From: Diplosphaera chodatii
Lineage: Eukaryota > Chlorophyta > Trebouxiophyceae > Prasiolales > Stichococcaceae
Assembly (NCBI GenBank): GCA_032358165.1
Contig: JAALGY010000004.1
Span: 434,001-498,000 of the forward strand
Reading direction: 5' to 3'
Length of the DNA: 64,000 nt
The notes under the pieces are model-generated. The model saw only the letters and a program-made list of their open reading frames with translations. It ran no database searches and had not been told where the DNA came from. Positions 23,625-35,635 of the stretch are shown in pieces (positions within the stretch are counted from its first letter, which is position 1; each line of letters begins with the position of its first letter). The translations under genes were made by a program, and so were the position numbers.

Positions 23625-26182
23625 ATGCACATAACGATGCTGGCGGGGTCCAAGGGCATCGTCGGGATGCTGGCTGCAGTTTGCCTGCTGCTGATGCTGC
23701 AGCTCAGTCCGAAAGGTGCGGCGGTCGCCCTGCCCAATGTTGTGCGCGCTGTTGCACGAGCATGTCGTCCAGAGGATATGCCGTTCACCGGCCCTTGTGT
23801 GCGGCCGGCCCCCATCAGACAGCTTTGTGACGTGCTGCCGTCCTGGAATCGCAGGCTTGGAGCTTCGATCCGAGGAGGAGAACATCAGAGTAGGGCCGGT
23901 CGCCGCTTGGAGAGACCTGCCTCTCCGTTTCGGGCCAGCCGCACGACGCTTGGTGGAAGCGGACGAGCCCGGCGAAGGCACCGAGCGCATGATCGTGGTT
24001 GCGACGCAGGATCCAGGCAAGCATCAGCGTGCATGATGCAGGTACCACCGGTTGGTGTCGCACAAGACACCGCTCTGCACTTGTCGCCCGACCTGCAAGC
24101 GCCTGTGAATGCCACGCCCCAAACACCATGACCACCTGTGCATGCTCGCAGACGAAGCCAGCTGGCTACAGGACAAGCTCGGCGACATTACGTCGATCCG
24201 CGTGTACCAAGTGGAGCCCGATGCTGAGAGGCGCCTGGCCTGCCAAAGTGCGCACGCTCTGCAGCAGACCAGGCCCAACCCGGCACATCGACCTCGATTT
24301 TGTGGGTCCTGAGTGCGCTTGCCGGCCGTCCAGGGCTCTCTCACGAGCAAGTCATCTTTCATGTTGCTCACGCTGATGGCCAAATGCTGTGTGCAGATGC
24401 GACGGCCGAGAACAGGACGGACATCATTGAGGCGCTGTCGTGCTGGCCGCACATGGCGAGCGGCAGCGGCAGAGAGGCCTCGGTGTACCTGCAGTACATC
24501 GTGGACGAGTACGACCAGGGGCTGGCAGACACGACGGTGTTCATCCATGGGCACGAGTGAGTGCGACCTGGCCGCCTGCTCGGGGGACACTAAGTGCAAA
24601 TGCTGTGGTGATTGCGCTTCTGGCACCGACAGCAAGCATTGCATGTCATGCTCGCGGGAGCTGCTGTTCTGCCGCGATGCCGAGCTGACCCTCTCATGCT
24701 GGGCTCGCAGGGAGGCGTGGCACCGGCCGCCGATTAATGAGTTTGTGAGCAACATGCGGCGGCTGAGGTGGGGAGAGATCGGTTATGGCAGCCTGAGGAC
24801 GTTTGGCATGCTGGGCTCCAACTTCTGGTGAGCCGCTTGCCAGGCTGCTGCTGGGGGTTCATGCAGAGCATATAGGACAAACCTGGGGGTTCATGCTCAG
24901 CATATAGGGCAAACCCACTCTCACACAGCCGCATGACCACTCACCAGCATTCGCAACCTCTCTCTCAATGCTCAACTCAGCCCTACTCATGCGCCATGTG
25001 TGCAGGGACAATGCCGTCATGGTTGACCCAGCAGATCCTCCCAGGTGCTTTGAGAGTGGCTGCTGCATTGCCTGATGATTTGGGTTGTGCATGTACGTGA
25101 ACAAGCCTACTCCATCTGAAGTGAGACATACTTCCGGTTGCTGACCGCGCCACTTCATGCTGCTCAGGTGTGTGGACCCTGCGCGCAACACGGAGCACTG
25201 GTTCCCGTACTGCCAGCACCAGGGCTACTGCATACGTAAGGCATCAGCTTTGCGTTGTTTTTTTGCACATTGCCAGCGTGCTCATGCCTACGGCCGCCTC
25301 ACGAAGCTGTGCACAATGTCAATGCTATGCTGTTGATGTCATTATGGGGCATCTGTCGTGATCGTCTGTGAGTGATTGTGCAGATATCACGTGGCAGAGG
25401 CTTGGCCTGAATGAAACGTTTGGGCGCATGCCCCATGAGATTCATGCACCAGGTGTGGTCCCAACTGCTGCAAAAGGACTTTGCAGTGCCATGGCAGCCG
25501 CATCGGCTTGCATCTTAGACCGCACACAGTACCACAAGTTGACAGCATTGATCCTGGGGTGAGATTAGCGATGGAAATCGACCCCGACGCTGCATTGCAG
25601 GCTGCTGCGCGGAGTTTGTGGTCTCCAAGCAGCGCATCAGGGCACGACCACGGCAGTTCTACGTGGATCTGCTGGCGCGCCTCAACGAGCTCGGCCCAGA
25701 GGACGATGCCACACCCTACGCAGTGGAGAACTGCTGGCACGCCATCTTTGTGAGTCTTGTGTGGATGCTGGACATGCCTGTCATATCAACAGGCCAGGTG
25801 CTGCAGTATGGTTGGGAGGCGTCATGCCTGCGGGTCGCTGCCAGGTGTCCAGTGCTGACGGTCATGGCGCCCGGTGTGCCTGATGCAGGGTGAGCCATGG
25901 GTGTCCTACGGCATCGGCAAGTGCGAGCTGCTCGCCTGCAGGTGCGCTCAGGACTCCACTGTCACATGCTGTGCCACCTGCACAATTGGTTGTACCAGGA
26001 GGGCTGCCATGTGCCTCAGCGATGGCTTATCCTTCCTGCTCGGATCTGTGCCGACGCCTGCGTGTCGCACCCTGTGCAGTGAGGAGGAGGAGAACAACGC
26101 CGACCTCCAGCCGCCAGCTACAATCAACGATCCCTATTCGTTCCACAAGACGCCAGAGGAGCCGGCGCCAGAGGAGCAATGA
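23625..26182 (+). CDS. DUF3431 family protein (paralogue 2)
   Basis: Exons: 23625-23715, 23855-24016, 24152-24247, 24397-24556, 24711-24827, 25006-25044, 25168-25235, 25384-25452, 25601-25749, 25889-25941, 26080-26182. Phases close to 368 residues. The start is a clear type II anchor (GIVGMLAAVCLLLMLQL) preceded by a lysine. Conserved blocks are RMIVVATQDPG, DEASWLQDKLGD, a YLQYIVDEYDQG...VFIHGHE block, MRRLRWGEIGYGSLRTFG, LGLNETFGRMPHEIHAPG, CCAEFVVSKQRIRARPRQFY, WHAIF and GEPWVSYGIGKC. The acidic tail SEEEENNADLQPP is shared with the paralogues. Function of DUF3431 is not established; a Golgi-lumenal enzyme is inferred. Intron 2 (after 24016) has a GC donor. This is the best-resolved DUF3431 model in the window and served as the template for the others. 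Confidence 0.88.
24853..24916. repeat. Two-copy 32-bp direct repeat inside an intron
   Basis: A near-identical unit beginning GGGGGTTCATGC and ending near CATATAGG(A/G)CAAACC occurs at 24853 and 24885, within the fifth intron of the second DUF3431 gene. The copies differ at a few positions only. Probably a local tandem duplication. Confidence 0.75.
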
Positions 26183-27302
26183 TTTACTTGGTTCAGTTTT
26201 CGCGGTCTGTCTGCGCCCGCGGGGGCCTATATGTGTTGCATCAAGAGGGTAGGGGTGAGGTTTAGGCCTTTAGGTTGCTCAGCGCCTGTACACTGGCACC
26301 GCACTTCATGGCGCATATGTTTTCAGCTTGCAGCTTTGCTCCCTTTCAGCATTGCCTCCGTCACTCCCCAGCCGCATTGGCAAGGGGCTGAACCAACCAT
26401 ATGGGTTCTGCGTCGGATTCAGTTTGGACATTTGCGGCATGTGGCGTTGCACGCGCGTGTCCTGTGTCCCCATCCTTGTTTTCCGCACCGAAATAGCTTG
26501 TTTTGCGAAAGCCATGTTGTTGCATTGAAGGGGGTTTCGAAGGGAAATTACATATTGACCAGTGTGTCTAGGCTTGCAACGTGCATAGAGAACACCGTGT
26601 AACATCGCCCTTGGAGACCACAAACATCTACCGCCTCGTTCTATCAAACTGCAGTCCCCAGTGTCGTGATGTACAACAGGCGCAGCGCCTGACACACCAA
26701 TATGAATTTTCGCAACTCCATACACAGTCCTGTCGTGGCAGCTCCAGATCATGCTATGAAACCAGTGCACAGCTCAAACTGGCTGACTGATGGTCAAGCG
26801 TTGGTGCGGACACACCTATGCTGCCAAAACCATGAGCACCTGCTGTCAATAGCAGAGTTGCGGAACGTGTCACACGCCCGTCGTATCTATGGATCCTGCT
26901 ACACAATGTCCTGAGTGTGAACACCACCACTGGGTCGGAGGCGCAGCCTCGCACAGACTTGGGCGGGCCACTGGCTCGCTCTGAACTGCATGCTGTGGTG
27001 CTGCCGCCTGCTCAGCGCCACGAAGTGGTTCGTCTCGGAGACCTTCACACAAGTGGCATAGATGCCAGTGAGCACGACGTGTTCTAAAACAGCCTGCGCC
27101 GTGTGCCATTGCAGCGAACAGGGCAGGTCAGCGCAGCTGTGTACGAGGGACTGCAGCTGAAACAGAGAAACGGTTTTGCAAAGTACGTATGGCAGTGCAT
27201 AACACGTCGCAGGATGCCGCACAGGGACACTGCCGACGAGATGCTGCAGGCAGTGCACGACTGACGTTCTGCCGCCACCTGGCTGGCACATCAGCGTCGC
27301 CG
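26183..27302. other. Intergenic region between convergent DUF3431 paralogues 2 and 3
   Basis: The 1.1 kb separates the stop codons of two head-on paralogues. No exon with recognisable motif was found. One minus-strand frame around 27010-27160 looks mildly protein-like (for example LEHVVLTGIYATCVKVSETN) but has no family match I recognise, and is more likely 3' UTR. Confidence 0.4.
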
Positions 27303-30075
27303 TCAGGGGTGTGGTATGCGCTCGGCGTCCGGCCCGCGGTTGAAGTGGTAGGGGTGGATGACGGGGGGCGGCCAGTTGTGCATGTCGCGCGTCTCCTCCT
27401 CACTGCATGTGCGGGGTCGGCGTCTCAGCTGCCTCCCGGCTCTGGGACAGCACATCACAAGAGCATCTGCAGCCGAGTGCCCATGGCGGTGCTGTGTCAC
27501 AGGCAATGACTGCGATCAGGGTGTGGAAGTCACACCCTGACGTGGCCGCAACCCACCTGCAGTGGATGAGCAGGCACCTCCCGATGCCCAGCGTCACCCA
27601 CGGCTCGCCCTGCAGGGGTGAGGTGCACTCTTGAAGGCACACCCACAGCACAGCTGGACGCATTCAGACTGCGTCTGGAGCCTCGTCACCACGTTGAGAA
27701 GGTCTAGTGCGACTGCTGTGAAGCACTGCTGGGCAGGGCGCTCACGAAGATGGCGTGCCAACTGTGCTCCAGCGCAAAGGCGGGTGCACCCTCCTCTGGC
27801 GGGATCGTGTTCAGGTTGCGCAGCAGGTCGGCGTAGAACTGCCTTGGCCGAGCGCGTATGCGGTCCCGCCTCACCACGAACTCTGCGCAGCAGCCTGCAG
27901 CACCAACATGCAGACAGGAGTAGTCAGCAGGGTCGGGGAAAGGGACGTCATGTCTGCAACATGCCCTGTCGATTGCATGCGACACACAATGACAACGACG
28001 TCCTCTGGTAATGTGGTTCCCTCTGCAGCAGCATGGATGTAGAAGCTGGCTGATTATGATTTGGTTGCAGTAGGCTGCAGTGCGTGATGGGGGCCCATGG
28101 GCAACACCCCTCGGAAGACCCACCAGGCGCATGGACCTCAAAGGGCGTCAGCCCAAACGTGTCGTTGAGCCCCAGCGGCTCCCAGTATTTCTCTGCACAT
28201 GGGATGCAGCATGTCAAGAACCAGCCAGACAGAACCATGGCCGCAGCGCCAGCCCGATTCTGCGCTCGGGACCATGCTTCAGGCTTGCATTCATAATTTA
28301 CGGCTTGCAGCCAGGGCGGGGACACTCACGCATGCGGATACCCTGCTCCTCGCAGCGGTCCCACCACTCCGGCGCGTTGCGAAAGTCGACCCTGCACCGC
28401 TCCGGCTCGGCCGGGCTGACCATGATCGCCAGATCCCTGCCGGCGTGCTCGTGTCAGCTTTACAGAGAAATGATCTGCACCTGCCGGATGTCGCCCTATG
28501 TTGCTACACTTGCAGCTCTGGGCCACTTACAGCTTCAGCACCAAATGGGCAGAGTTGATGCTGCTGGACACCTGTTTGAAAGGTGACTGGGCTTTATATC
28601 TCTGCACCATCAGTTCCCGGCTGTCAGTGCTGCTGCTCACCAGAAGTTGTAGCTGAGCATGCCCCACGTGCGCAGGCTGCCGAACGCCACCTCGCCCCAC
28701 CGCATCCGCCGCACAGTGTCGGCAAAGACCGCTGACGACTTGCGGTGCCAGGCCCACCTGCAGGTGCGAGGAGCATTTCAACACCTTCCCGGTCCATCCG
28801 AACCTCACCACGCCCAGAAGTGCTCTTACCACATGTTGGCCCGAATTGCCGACAGCAGGACACCGATCTTCTGGGCGCCTAAAGGTACTCACTCGTGGCC
28901 GTGAATGAAGAGGATGCTCTCTGGCAGGCGGTCCCATTCATCCACGATATACTGCAGGCAGTGAACAGGAAACCCTGAGGTTCTGGGACCTGAGCAGCAT
29001 GGGATGTGATATGGGTGCAGGAGCAGCAAACGACAGCCGCTCCTCAGCAGCATTGGAGCACTGGACGCCTCAAGGACGCTGCATGGTCAGGGCACTGTCT
29101 CAACAAGGGTGCAGCGCAGGCAGCCTGGCAGTTTTGCCAGCTGGCTGTGGCTGGAACGCACCTGCAAGTACACGCTGGCCTCGCGCCCGCTACCGGTGGC
29201 CATGTGAGGCCAGCAGCCCGCAGCTGCCGCCGCTGTTGCATTGCTCGCAGTCAGGTCTGCATGGGCAGGGCCAACGCCTTAGCATCGTTGCCAAACTGCA
29301 GTATCATCAGCAGGCTTCTGGTTGCACAGGCACAGAAGGTTGGTGCTTGGTGCCCAGGCATTGCTGACCTTGGCAGCGCTTCCGCTTCTCGGGGTCGTGC
29401 TCGACCACATAAGTGCGCGACGCGGTCACATTGCCAAGCTGCTCATCGATCCAGCGCGTCTCATCTGCACACCCAGCACCAAGATGATTGAGAGCTAGTC
29501 TGTACAACAGTTGATCCAGACTTGTGCCTCAGCTGTAAGATGTCCTCATCATCTAGGGCCGCCCAAACAGCTACACAGCCTGTTTCCTGGTCCCCTACAC
29601 GTTGCGCTTGCAGGCTTCATCTTCATGAGTGCAGTCACACCAACATGCGCTGCCCTGTGAGGCTCACCGTGAACGAGTTTTATACTTTGTGTGTGCCAAC
29701 CTGGATCGGTGGTCGCGGCGACGATGATGTGTGAGCCATCGTCGCCGCGCAACCCCGCGTGATCGTACGCTCCCCCCATCTGCTGCAGGGCGGCCTCCGA
29801 CCCGGCCTCCGTGTCTGCTCCCGGTCCTGAAGGTGACGGCTGCCGAAACCACCAGCGCCAATCGCGGCTGGGTTTGCGTGGCGTGCAATGCAGTGTGCCT
29901 GCGCAAGTGGAATCGGCAATGGAGATGTGCACGCCTGTCAATGCTTAGCCAGCCGTGGCATCCTCGATGATGAGGTGCGATTGCTCAGCGATGAGGCCCA
30001 TTCGGCGATCGGCAGCTGGTGGACCCCCTGTGAGGCATTGCTGCGCATACCTAGCGGCGTTAGCTGGAGCAGCAT
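27303..30075 (-). CDS. DUF3431 family protein (paralogue 3)
   Basis: Exons from the 5' end: 30051-30075 (minimal), 29701-29826, 29369-29464, 29162-29256, 28893-28951, 28641-28757, 28330-28436, 28124-28192, 27746-27894, 27557-27609, 27303-27402; at least 331 residues. Blocks parallel paralogue 2: SHIIVAATTDPG, DETRWIDEQLGN, GCWPHMATGSGREASVYLQ joined to YIVDEWDRLPESILFIHGHE, MRRWGE-type RRMRWGEVAFGSLRTWG, LGLNDTFGLTPFEVHAPG, CCAEFVVRRDRIRARPRQFY, WHAIF, GEPWVTLGIGRC, and the acidic SEEETRD tail. Exon sizes 117, 107, 69, 149 and 53 match the paralogues exactly. An extra intron splits the block before YIVDEW, unique among the four. The hydrophobic anchor continues upstream of the only in-frame ATG (30075) as RTVAVVLAATVALMLLQL, so the true start is unresolved: an upstream exon, or an indel relative to an out-of-frame ATG at 30160. 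Confidence 0.8.
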
Positions 30076-32814
30076 CAGCGCCACCGTCGCTGCGAGCACC
30101 ACAGCCACAGTGCGCGCGTGTGCAGCCCGGCACCAGCGCTCCCCAGCCTGGGAGGCACATTGTAAACTGAGCTTTATAAACCTATACAGCCAAACAGCAT
30201 CAGCGCTTACATGCGGCAGATTGGGATGCCGCCATTGGACTGTTCGATGCCCACCTGCTTTCTGAGGCGACGGCCCGTGGGCCTTGATGCCGAAGCACCG
30301 TCGTTGAACACAGAAAGGCCGCCATTGATGTTGATTGCACAGCCGACGAGTGGTGATGCCGACAACTTTTTTTGCATGGACGATTGACCAAGGCGACGCC
30401 CGTTGACCTCCGCAGCCCCCGTGTGTATCCACACGCGTGCCAAACGGTTCTACTATCGGTGATGGGCTGGCCCCTGACAGGCCTCCAGACTCAAGCAGGA
30501 TGCTCAGCATGTGCTTGCACAGAGAATGTCTGTGAACGACTTTACAGTCGAAGCCCCCTGCTTGAAGGGATGTCCGGCTTCAGAAGGTTCAAAAGTTTGA
30601 GCCAGATCGGCTGCGTGAATGCAGAAGTGCTGCGAAATTCTGGTACTGTCTGCACATGCACTGGGACCGCGATTTCGCTCTCAGTATCTATCTGTGTCGA
30701 AGGCGAAGTCACATTTCACATGTCCGGATGTTGGTCGTGTTTCTGGCTGAATGAGTCTCTAGGCAGACAGGGCAAGTGGTGACATCAAGGACCCGCCGGC
30801 GGTGCCCTGCAGACTGGCAGCTTTTACAGTGCAGCAACTGACTCTGCTGCCGCTCGCTCGCAATGCACCGGTGCAGCGGGTCGTCTGCCTTGCTTTTGCT
30901 CGCTCCTTCGATCTTGTTGCACTGGAGTCGTCTGGGCGTAGCAGCGGTATCATCAGCGCTGGTGGCTCGAGACAGGACTGCCAGGTTGTGGAGCTGCGGA
31001 GTGAGCTCAGGAAAGAGCCAGCGCAGCTGCTGAGCAATCCGCTGCTGCTATGGTGAGCCCTGGTTTACCGCCCACACCTGGAGGAGTTCCAACCAGGCTG
31101 CCGACTTGAGCCTGCTGCAGGGTGCCAGACACAATATGAAGCCCATTGCTCGGCATGCGCCTGAGGTGATGAGCGCCAGACCTCAGAACAGGGTGTAGCG
31201 GCCAAAGCATGCTGACTTGCCCAATGACCTGATTCTCCGCCGCGCCTGTGCCCGGCTTCTCACCGCCAAGCGCTGCCAGCCTTCAGAACGTAACAGCAAG
31301 ATACTCTATCGCCGGTGCAGCTACCTCCTCTATGGTCAGGTCGGCAGCTGCGGGTCCTGCTGGGGAGGCTGCCGTCAGGCTGCCATTGAACCTGTACCAG
31401 GTGGCTGAACTGGTCAGTCTCAGACAGAGACCTGCCGTCATTCCCTCACCAGGAGCTGAGCCAGTCCTGCGCTGATGGTGACGGCTGCCAGAACCAGCAG
31501 CTCAGTGCATGGTTGGCCGGGCCTGCAGCACACTGCAGCATGCCTGCTGGTGGGCAAACTCGTAAGTCACGTGCTTGCCTGTGTCATGACAGCTTTCTCA
31601 CGTGGCTGGGTGGCAGCCAAGGCTTGGATCAAACGCACGCGCGCATGCATGGCAACGGATCCAGTGATGCCGACCCGACAGCCAGAAGTGGTGGATGCCC
31701 TGGCATGCATCTTGATATATATCAGCTTTGCCTGCTCCGGCACCATCTACATGGTCGACCACTCCTGCCACGTCATCTACTCCCTGCGGTCTGATGAGTG
31801 GCTTGGTGCCTTTCATTGGTCACAGCCGCAGCCGGTAGCCGGTGGTCAGCTTGCCGCATGACACAAAATTTACAGCCTGTCACAGCCTGACGAAGGAGGG
31901 TAGACTGCACGTCGCATACGTCAGTTCTGATGCACATCGTGCAACCACAGCCAGCAATGTAGAGGCGCACTGCGAAGGGGTGGTGCGAGCGCGCAGTGCG
32001 ATTCCCGGCATGACGACAGCTCAACCGTCAAACTTCGCCATGGCTGCAATGCACGTTGGCAAGAGACTGCACTGCTGGCCGCAGTGCGCTTCCCGGGCTG
32101 TGACTCACACCGAAGGGGCATCGAAGTGACGGCACGGCAGGTGTGGTTTGCCAACTGCCAACTGCAAGATCTCGCTTGCACGATTGACTCGCCACGGTCG
32201 CTGGCCCTCATATCGCAAAGTGACGCCACAGCTGGGCCTGGTGTCGACACGCGAGCGAGTGCTGCGTTTGCCACCCCTGTGTGCGACACATGCGCTGACG
32301 TGTGATACGACATCACACATCAGCATCGTATGTCCATCACTGATTGCCTAAACAGTTGAACAGATGAGTGACATGGACATAGTGACGGCACATTGTTGAC
32401 TGCACGTTGTTCCTACACTTCCCGGCTGCCACGTCTTTCGGATCTTGAAGGCGTGCGTCACTGATCATCGGTGCCTCAAACAGACTCAGCACCAGCCAGG
32501 CAAACTTGCAGATCGATTCACATGTTTCGTGCTGCGACACTATGAAACAATGCGTCGCGTTCGGCTTAGGATCGGCTGATCCAGCGCTGAGCATCCGCAA
32601 GCAGCGGCTCATGTTGCGGTGTCAGGACCTTGGCGGCCAGGCACACTTGTGAGGTCCTTGTGCAGCTGAAGAGACGGTCCGCTGCTGCACGCCTGCAAAC
32701 AAGGGCACAAAGATGCCCTCCTAGTGCCCGTGCACCTGTTCAACAGGCGGCCGTCGCACCACTGCCGCACCCAGGCCGCCTGAGACTGGGTTAAACCAGC
32801 TGGCGGCGTTGACG
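30076..32814. other. 2.7-kb intergenic region with no recognised gene
   Basis: I read both strands and found no family motif. A plus-strand frame at about 30800-31056 ends at a good donor (CTATG followed by GTGAGC) and a minus-strand frame at about 32430-32612 is mildly protein-like. Neither chains into a multi-exon model or matches a family I know. The region contains the promoters of paralogue 3 and of the methyltransferase at 32815. Confidence 0.35.
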
Positions 32815-33918
32815 ATGCAGGACAGTGTGACGCTGCGCCTGCCGGTGGCCCTGGCTCTGGCGGCCTCTTTTACATGCCTCGGAACCTTGCTGGCAATCAG
32901 CCTTCAAAGAGGTGGCCGCTGCAGCGCAAGGCCGCTATTGTCCCCGGGGAGGGCACGCTGGCCCGCCTTGACCAGGGTGTCCGCCGATCCAACACCGCAG
33001 CCGCATCAGGGCAACGCTGAAGCCTGCCGTTGTCCACCCGAAGATGTGCCAAAGCATCAGGATGCGAACATAGGAAGCAGCGGCGGCTGGTCCAGCGCCC
33101 CGCGCGTAGAGATTGGCGCAGATGCAGCTGGCACCAACGACCTGTGGGACTTCTTCCAGCGCCACAAGAAGGGTCCCATCGTCCACAAGTGGCACCCGTA
33201 CTTCGACATCTACTCGCGGTATGGCCAGCGCTTCCGGGGCAGCAAGCTCAAGTTCCTGGAGATTGGCGTCCAGTCGGGCGGCTCCATCCGGATGTGGCAG
33301 GACTACTTTGGGGCGGAGCAGCTGACCTACGTCGGCGTGGACATGGATGGCTACACAAGGGAGCTGTTCGCAGACCCGCCGCGGGTGAATGTGCTGATTG
33401 GGGACCAGGGCAGCCAGGCGTTCTGGAAGCGCGTCGCTGACGAGCATGCAGATGGCTTTGACATCATCCTGGACGACGGAGGTCACAGCATGAAGCAGCA
33501 AATCACGACCTTCGAGTCGACCTGGGACCTGCTGAAGCCAGGGGGCGTGTACATCTGTGAGGACACGGCAACATCCATGGACTTTGCGATGCCGCCGTCA
33601 AACCTACGGGGATCCGCCTGGGGCGGCGGCTACGGCAGGAATGACACCTGGCACGAGTATGCCAAGCGCCTCGCTGACGTTGTGCAAGGTCACTACATCG
33701 ACAGGAAGCTGCACCCCGACTTCGACACCCACAACCGCACAGACACGCTGCTGTCGGTGGCGTTCTATGATCAGATGGTTGTGCTGGAGAAGGGCGCGCA
33801 CCCGCCAGCCGGGCTCTCAAAGACCGGCACCTTCCAGATTCCATATGGCCCAGGCCCGGTCAATGAAACCAAGCTGGCAGAGTACAAAGCGCAGCTGGCG
33901 ATGTCACTGAAGCCATGA
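32815..33918 (+). CDS. Membrane-anchored class I O-methyltransferase, MycE / rhamnosyl-O-methyltransferase type
   Basis: A single uninterrupted frame of 367 residues; 32815 is the first ATG. The N-terminus has a hydrophobic anchor (LPVALALAASFTCLGTLLAI, about 8-27), implying Golgi localisation. The catalytic domain (about 100-345) shows DKWH-like HKWHPYFDIYSRYG, the SAM-binding motif LEIGVQSGGSIRMWQDYFG, acidic VGVDMDG after strand 2, then FDIILDDGGHSMKQQ and GGVYICEDTATS, which supply the acidic metal ligands of MycE-type enzymes. Characterised relatives (MycE, ElmMI) methylate the 2'-OH of 6-deoxyhexoses such as rhamnose or deoxyallose; a sugar O-methyltransferase role here follows from family and neighbours. 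It has no introns, unlike almost every neighbour, which suggests transfer from bacteria or retroposition. All key residues appear intact. The precise acceptor sugar is unknown. Confidence 0.88.
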   Translation: MQDSVTLRLPVALALAASFTCLGTLLAISLQRGGRCSARPLLSPGRARWPALTRVSADPTPQPHQGNAEACRCPPEDVPKHQDANIGSSGGWSSAPRVEIGADAAGTNDLWDFFQRHKKGPIVHKWHPYFDIYSRYGQRFRGSKLKFLEIGVQSGGSIRMWQDYFGAEQLTYVGVDMDGYTRELFADPPRVNVLIGDQGSQAFWKRVADEHADGFDIILDDGGHSMKQQITTFESTWDLLKPGGVYICEDTATSMDFAMPPSNLRGSAWGGGYGRNDTWHEYAKRLADVVQGHYIDRKLHPDFDTHNRTDTLLSVAFYDQMVVLEKGAHPPAGLSKTGTFQIPYGPGPVNETKLAEYKAQLAMSLKP

Positions 33919-35635
33919 CCATCCTACGGAGCAGCCATGCTGGGATCGGCACGTACAATACGCGAAGCAAGGCTGGCACCAGTGGTTGGTGTTGCCACGG
34001 TATGCAAGTCAGAAGAAACGATGTAGAGGTGGTTTGGGGTGTTGGGAAGTATACACTGGTTGTATGTTGTATCATAGTGCGGTGACATGGTGTGCCATGG
34101 TGAATGCCACACACCACACATGCGCATGAGGCTGTGAACAGTCGTTGAGCTCCCTGAGCTTCAGTGCTCTACTCAAGCCTTCCACCTACATGTTCTAGCA
34201 ACAGCCGCTGCACCGTCCCCCGCTGGCGCAAGGCTATCCTCCTTGCCCAAGCATATCCCGCAATGGTACAAACAAACGCTGCCGGGCCCTCCGGGTACGC
34301 CATTTGTTGTAGCATCTGAAATGGGCATGGGGTGCCGTGGCGGCAACAACCTGCTTCATGACTGCCACCTCCTCCCACGCCGTGTATGGCCTCTTGACGA
34401 TAGGCGCACCTGCATGTTGCACAAGTTGTGCCTTGACGTGTAGGTGACAGAGCAACGTTGGGTGCCTCCCCTTCACCCCTTCTGCAAATCAGAGTGGGCG
34501 ATTAAGAGGTTGCACACAGCAGGCAGCACAGCACGGGCAGTATTCCTGGCAGGATGGCAGGCTGCGCACCTTGCTTAGGCTTTGCAGCTCTCAGAGCAGA
34601 TGATGTCTCAGTTGGACGTCTGTCCTGTCGTCTTTGCGGGACCTGCACGCAGGAAGCAGACGCGTCGACACTCTGCCCTCCGCTGCCCCCTTCAGCTGGA
34701 CGTCAGGAAGTCTCAACTGCTGCTTCTGTCGCAGTTTGCTGGGCGATTGTGCTCGGCACTGGCGGTGAGTGACCACCACTTCATGCCTCAACGTTCATGC
34801 ACGGACCGTATTGCTCCCACAGTTTGGTATAGGCCATCACCTTGCGGAATGGATGCCTGCGGATCAGCAGCGTCAGGCAGCGAGGCTCATGCCGCTGATG
34901 AGTTCACAGGCCAATGTCGCTGTGAGCGCCCGAGGAGTGGTCACTTGCAGGACTCCGCAGCATGTGAAGGCGCTGCTGCAGCTGCAATGGCTCTGATTTG
35001 CTGGTTTGCCCAGGCTGAACCTCAGCAGAGGAATGCCATAGCACAAGTGTCAGGTGCCTGATGGCTGTGCCGAGTTGATGTGCAGTCAACCTTGATGCAC
35101 CAACATGACTTCAGCACCGCAGCATCGGGCTTCGTGCAAGCAAAGTCAGATGGTGCACCATCGCTGCAAGTCAGCACAAACGCTGCACTTTGGCGCCTTG
35201 CACCCCAGCTGGTCTCAGGCAGGTTTGCCAGCACTGATGCTGCAGCACAGGTGGGACGATGCCTTCCAGACAAGGTGGTATAGCTGAGCGCGCTTGGGCA
35301 ACAACTGCCGTTGGAAGATCTTGGCATGCAGTACCCCATAGTCATAGATGTACGGGCAGCGACCAGCCTGCCCCAGTCTTCAACAGCCTTCATAGCACGT
35401 TGCCCCGCTGTTAACGAGGTGTCAAAGACTACTACTTGACATCATCCTGGTCAAGAACGTCGCTTCAGTTGTTGCTTGCTGGCTCCGGCACTCGGTGGGT
35501 GGTGAGATACAGGATCCCGGAAGTCCGAACGAGCGCCTGCAATATATCATCTTGCATGTTGCCATCCGGAAAAGCAGAGTGAAACGCACTGTAGCGTGCA
35601 TCTGCGCTCGCGTGTAATTGAACGGTAGTCGAGGG
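33919..35635. other. 1.7-kb intergenic region, possibly with a decayed glycosyltransferase fragment
   Basis: No complete gene is supported. On the minus strand near 35270-35350 a frame reads YIYDYGVLHAKIFQRQLLPK, reminiscent of the start of exostosin domains, but I could not extend it by phased splicing. A minus-strand frame at 34240-34450 is also mildly protein-like. These may be relics or chance. Confidence 0.3.

Noticed and set aside
26183..27302. A tail gene between the convergent DUF3431 paralogues
   Set aside because: The best minus-strand frame has no start in context, no motif and no splice partners; 3' UTR is more likely.
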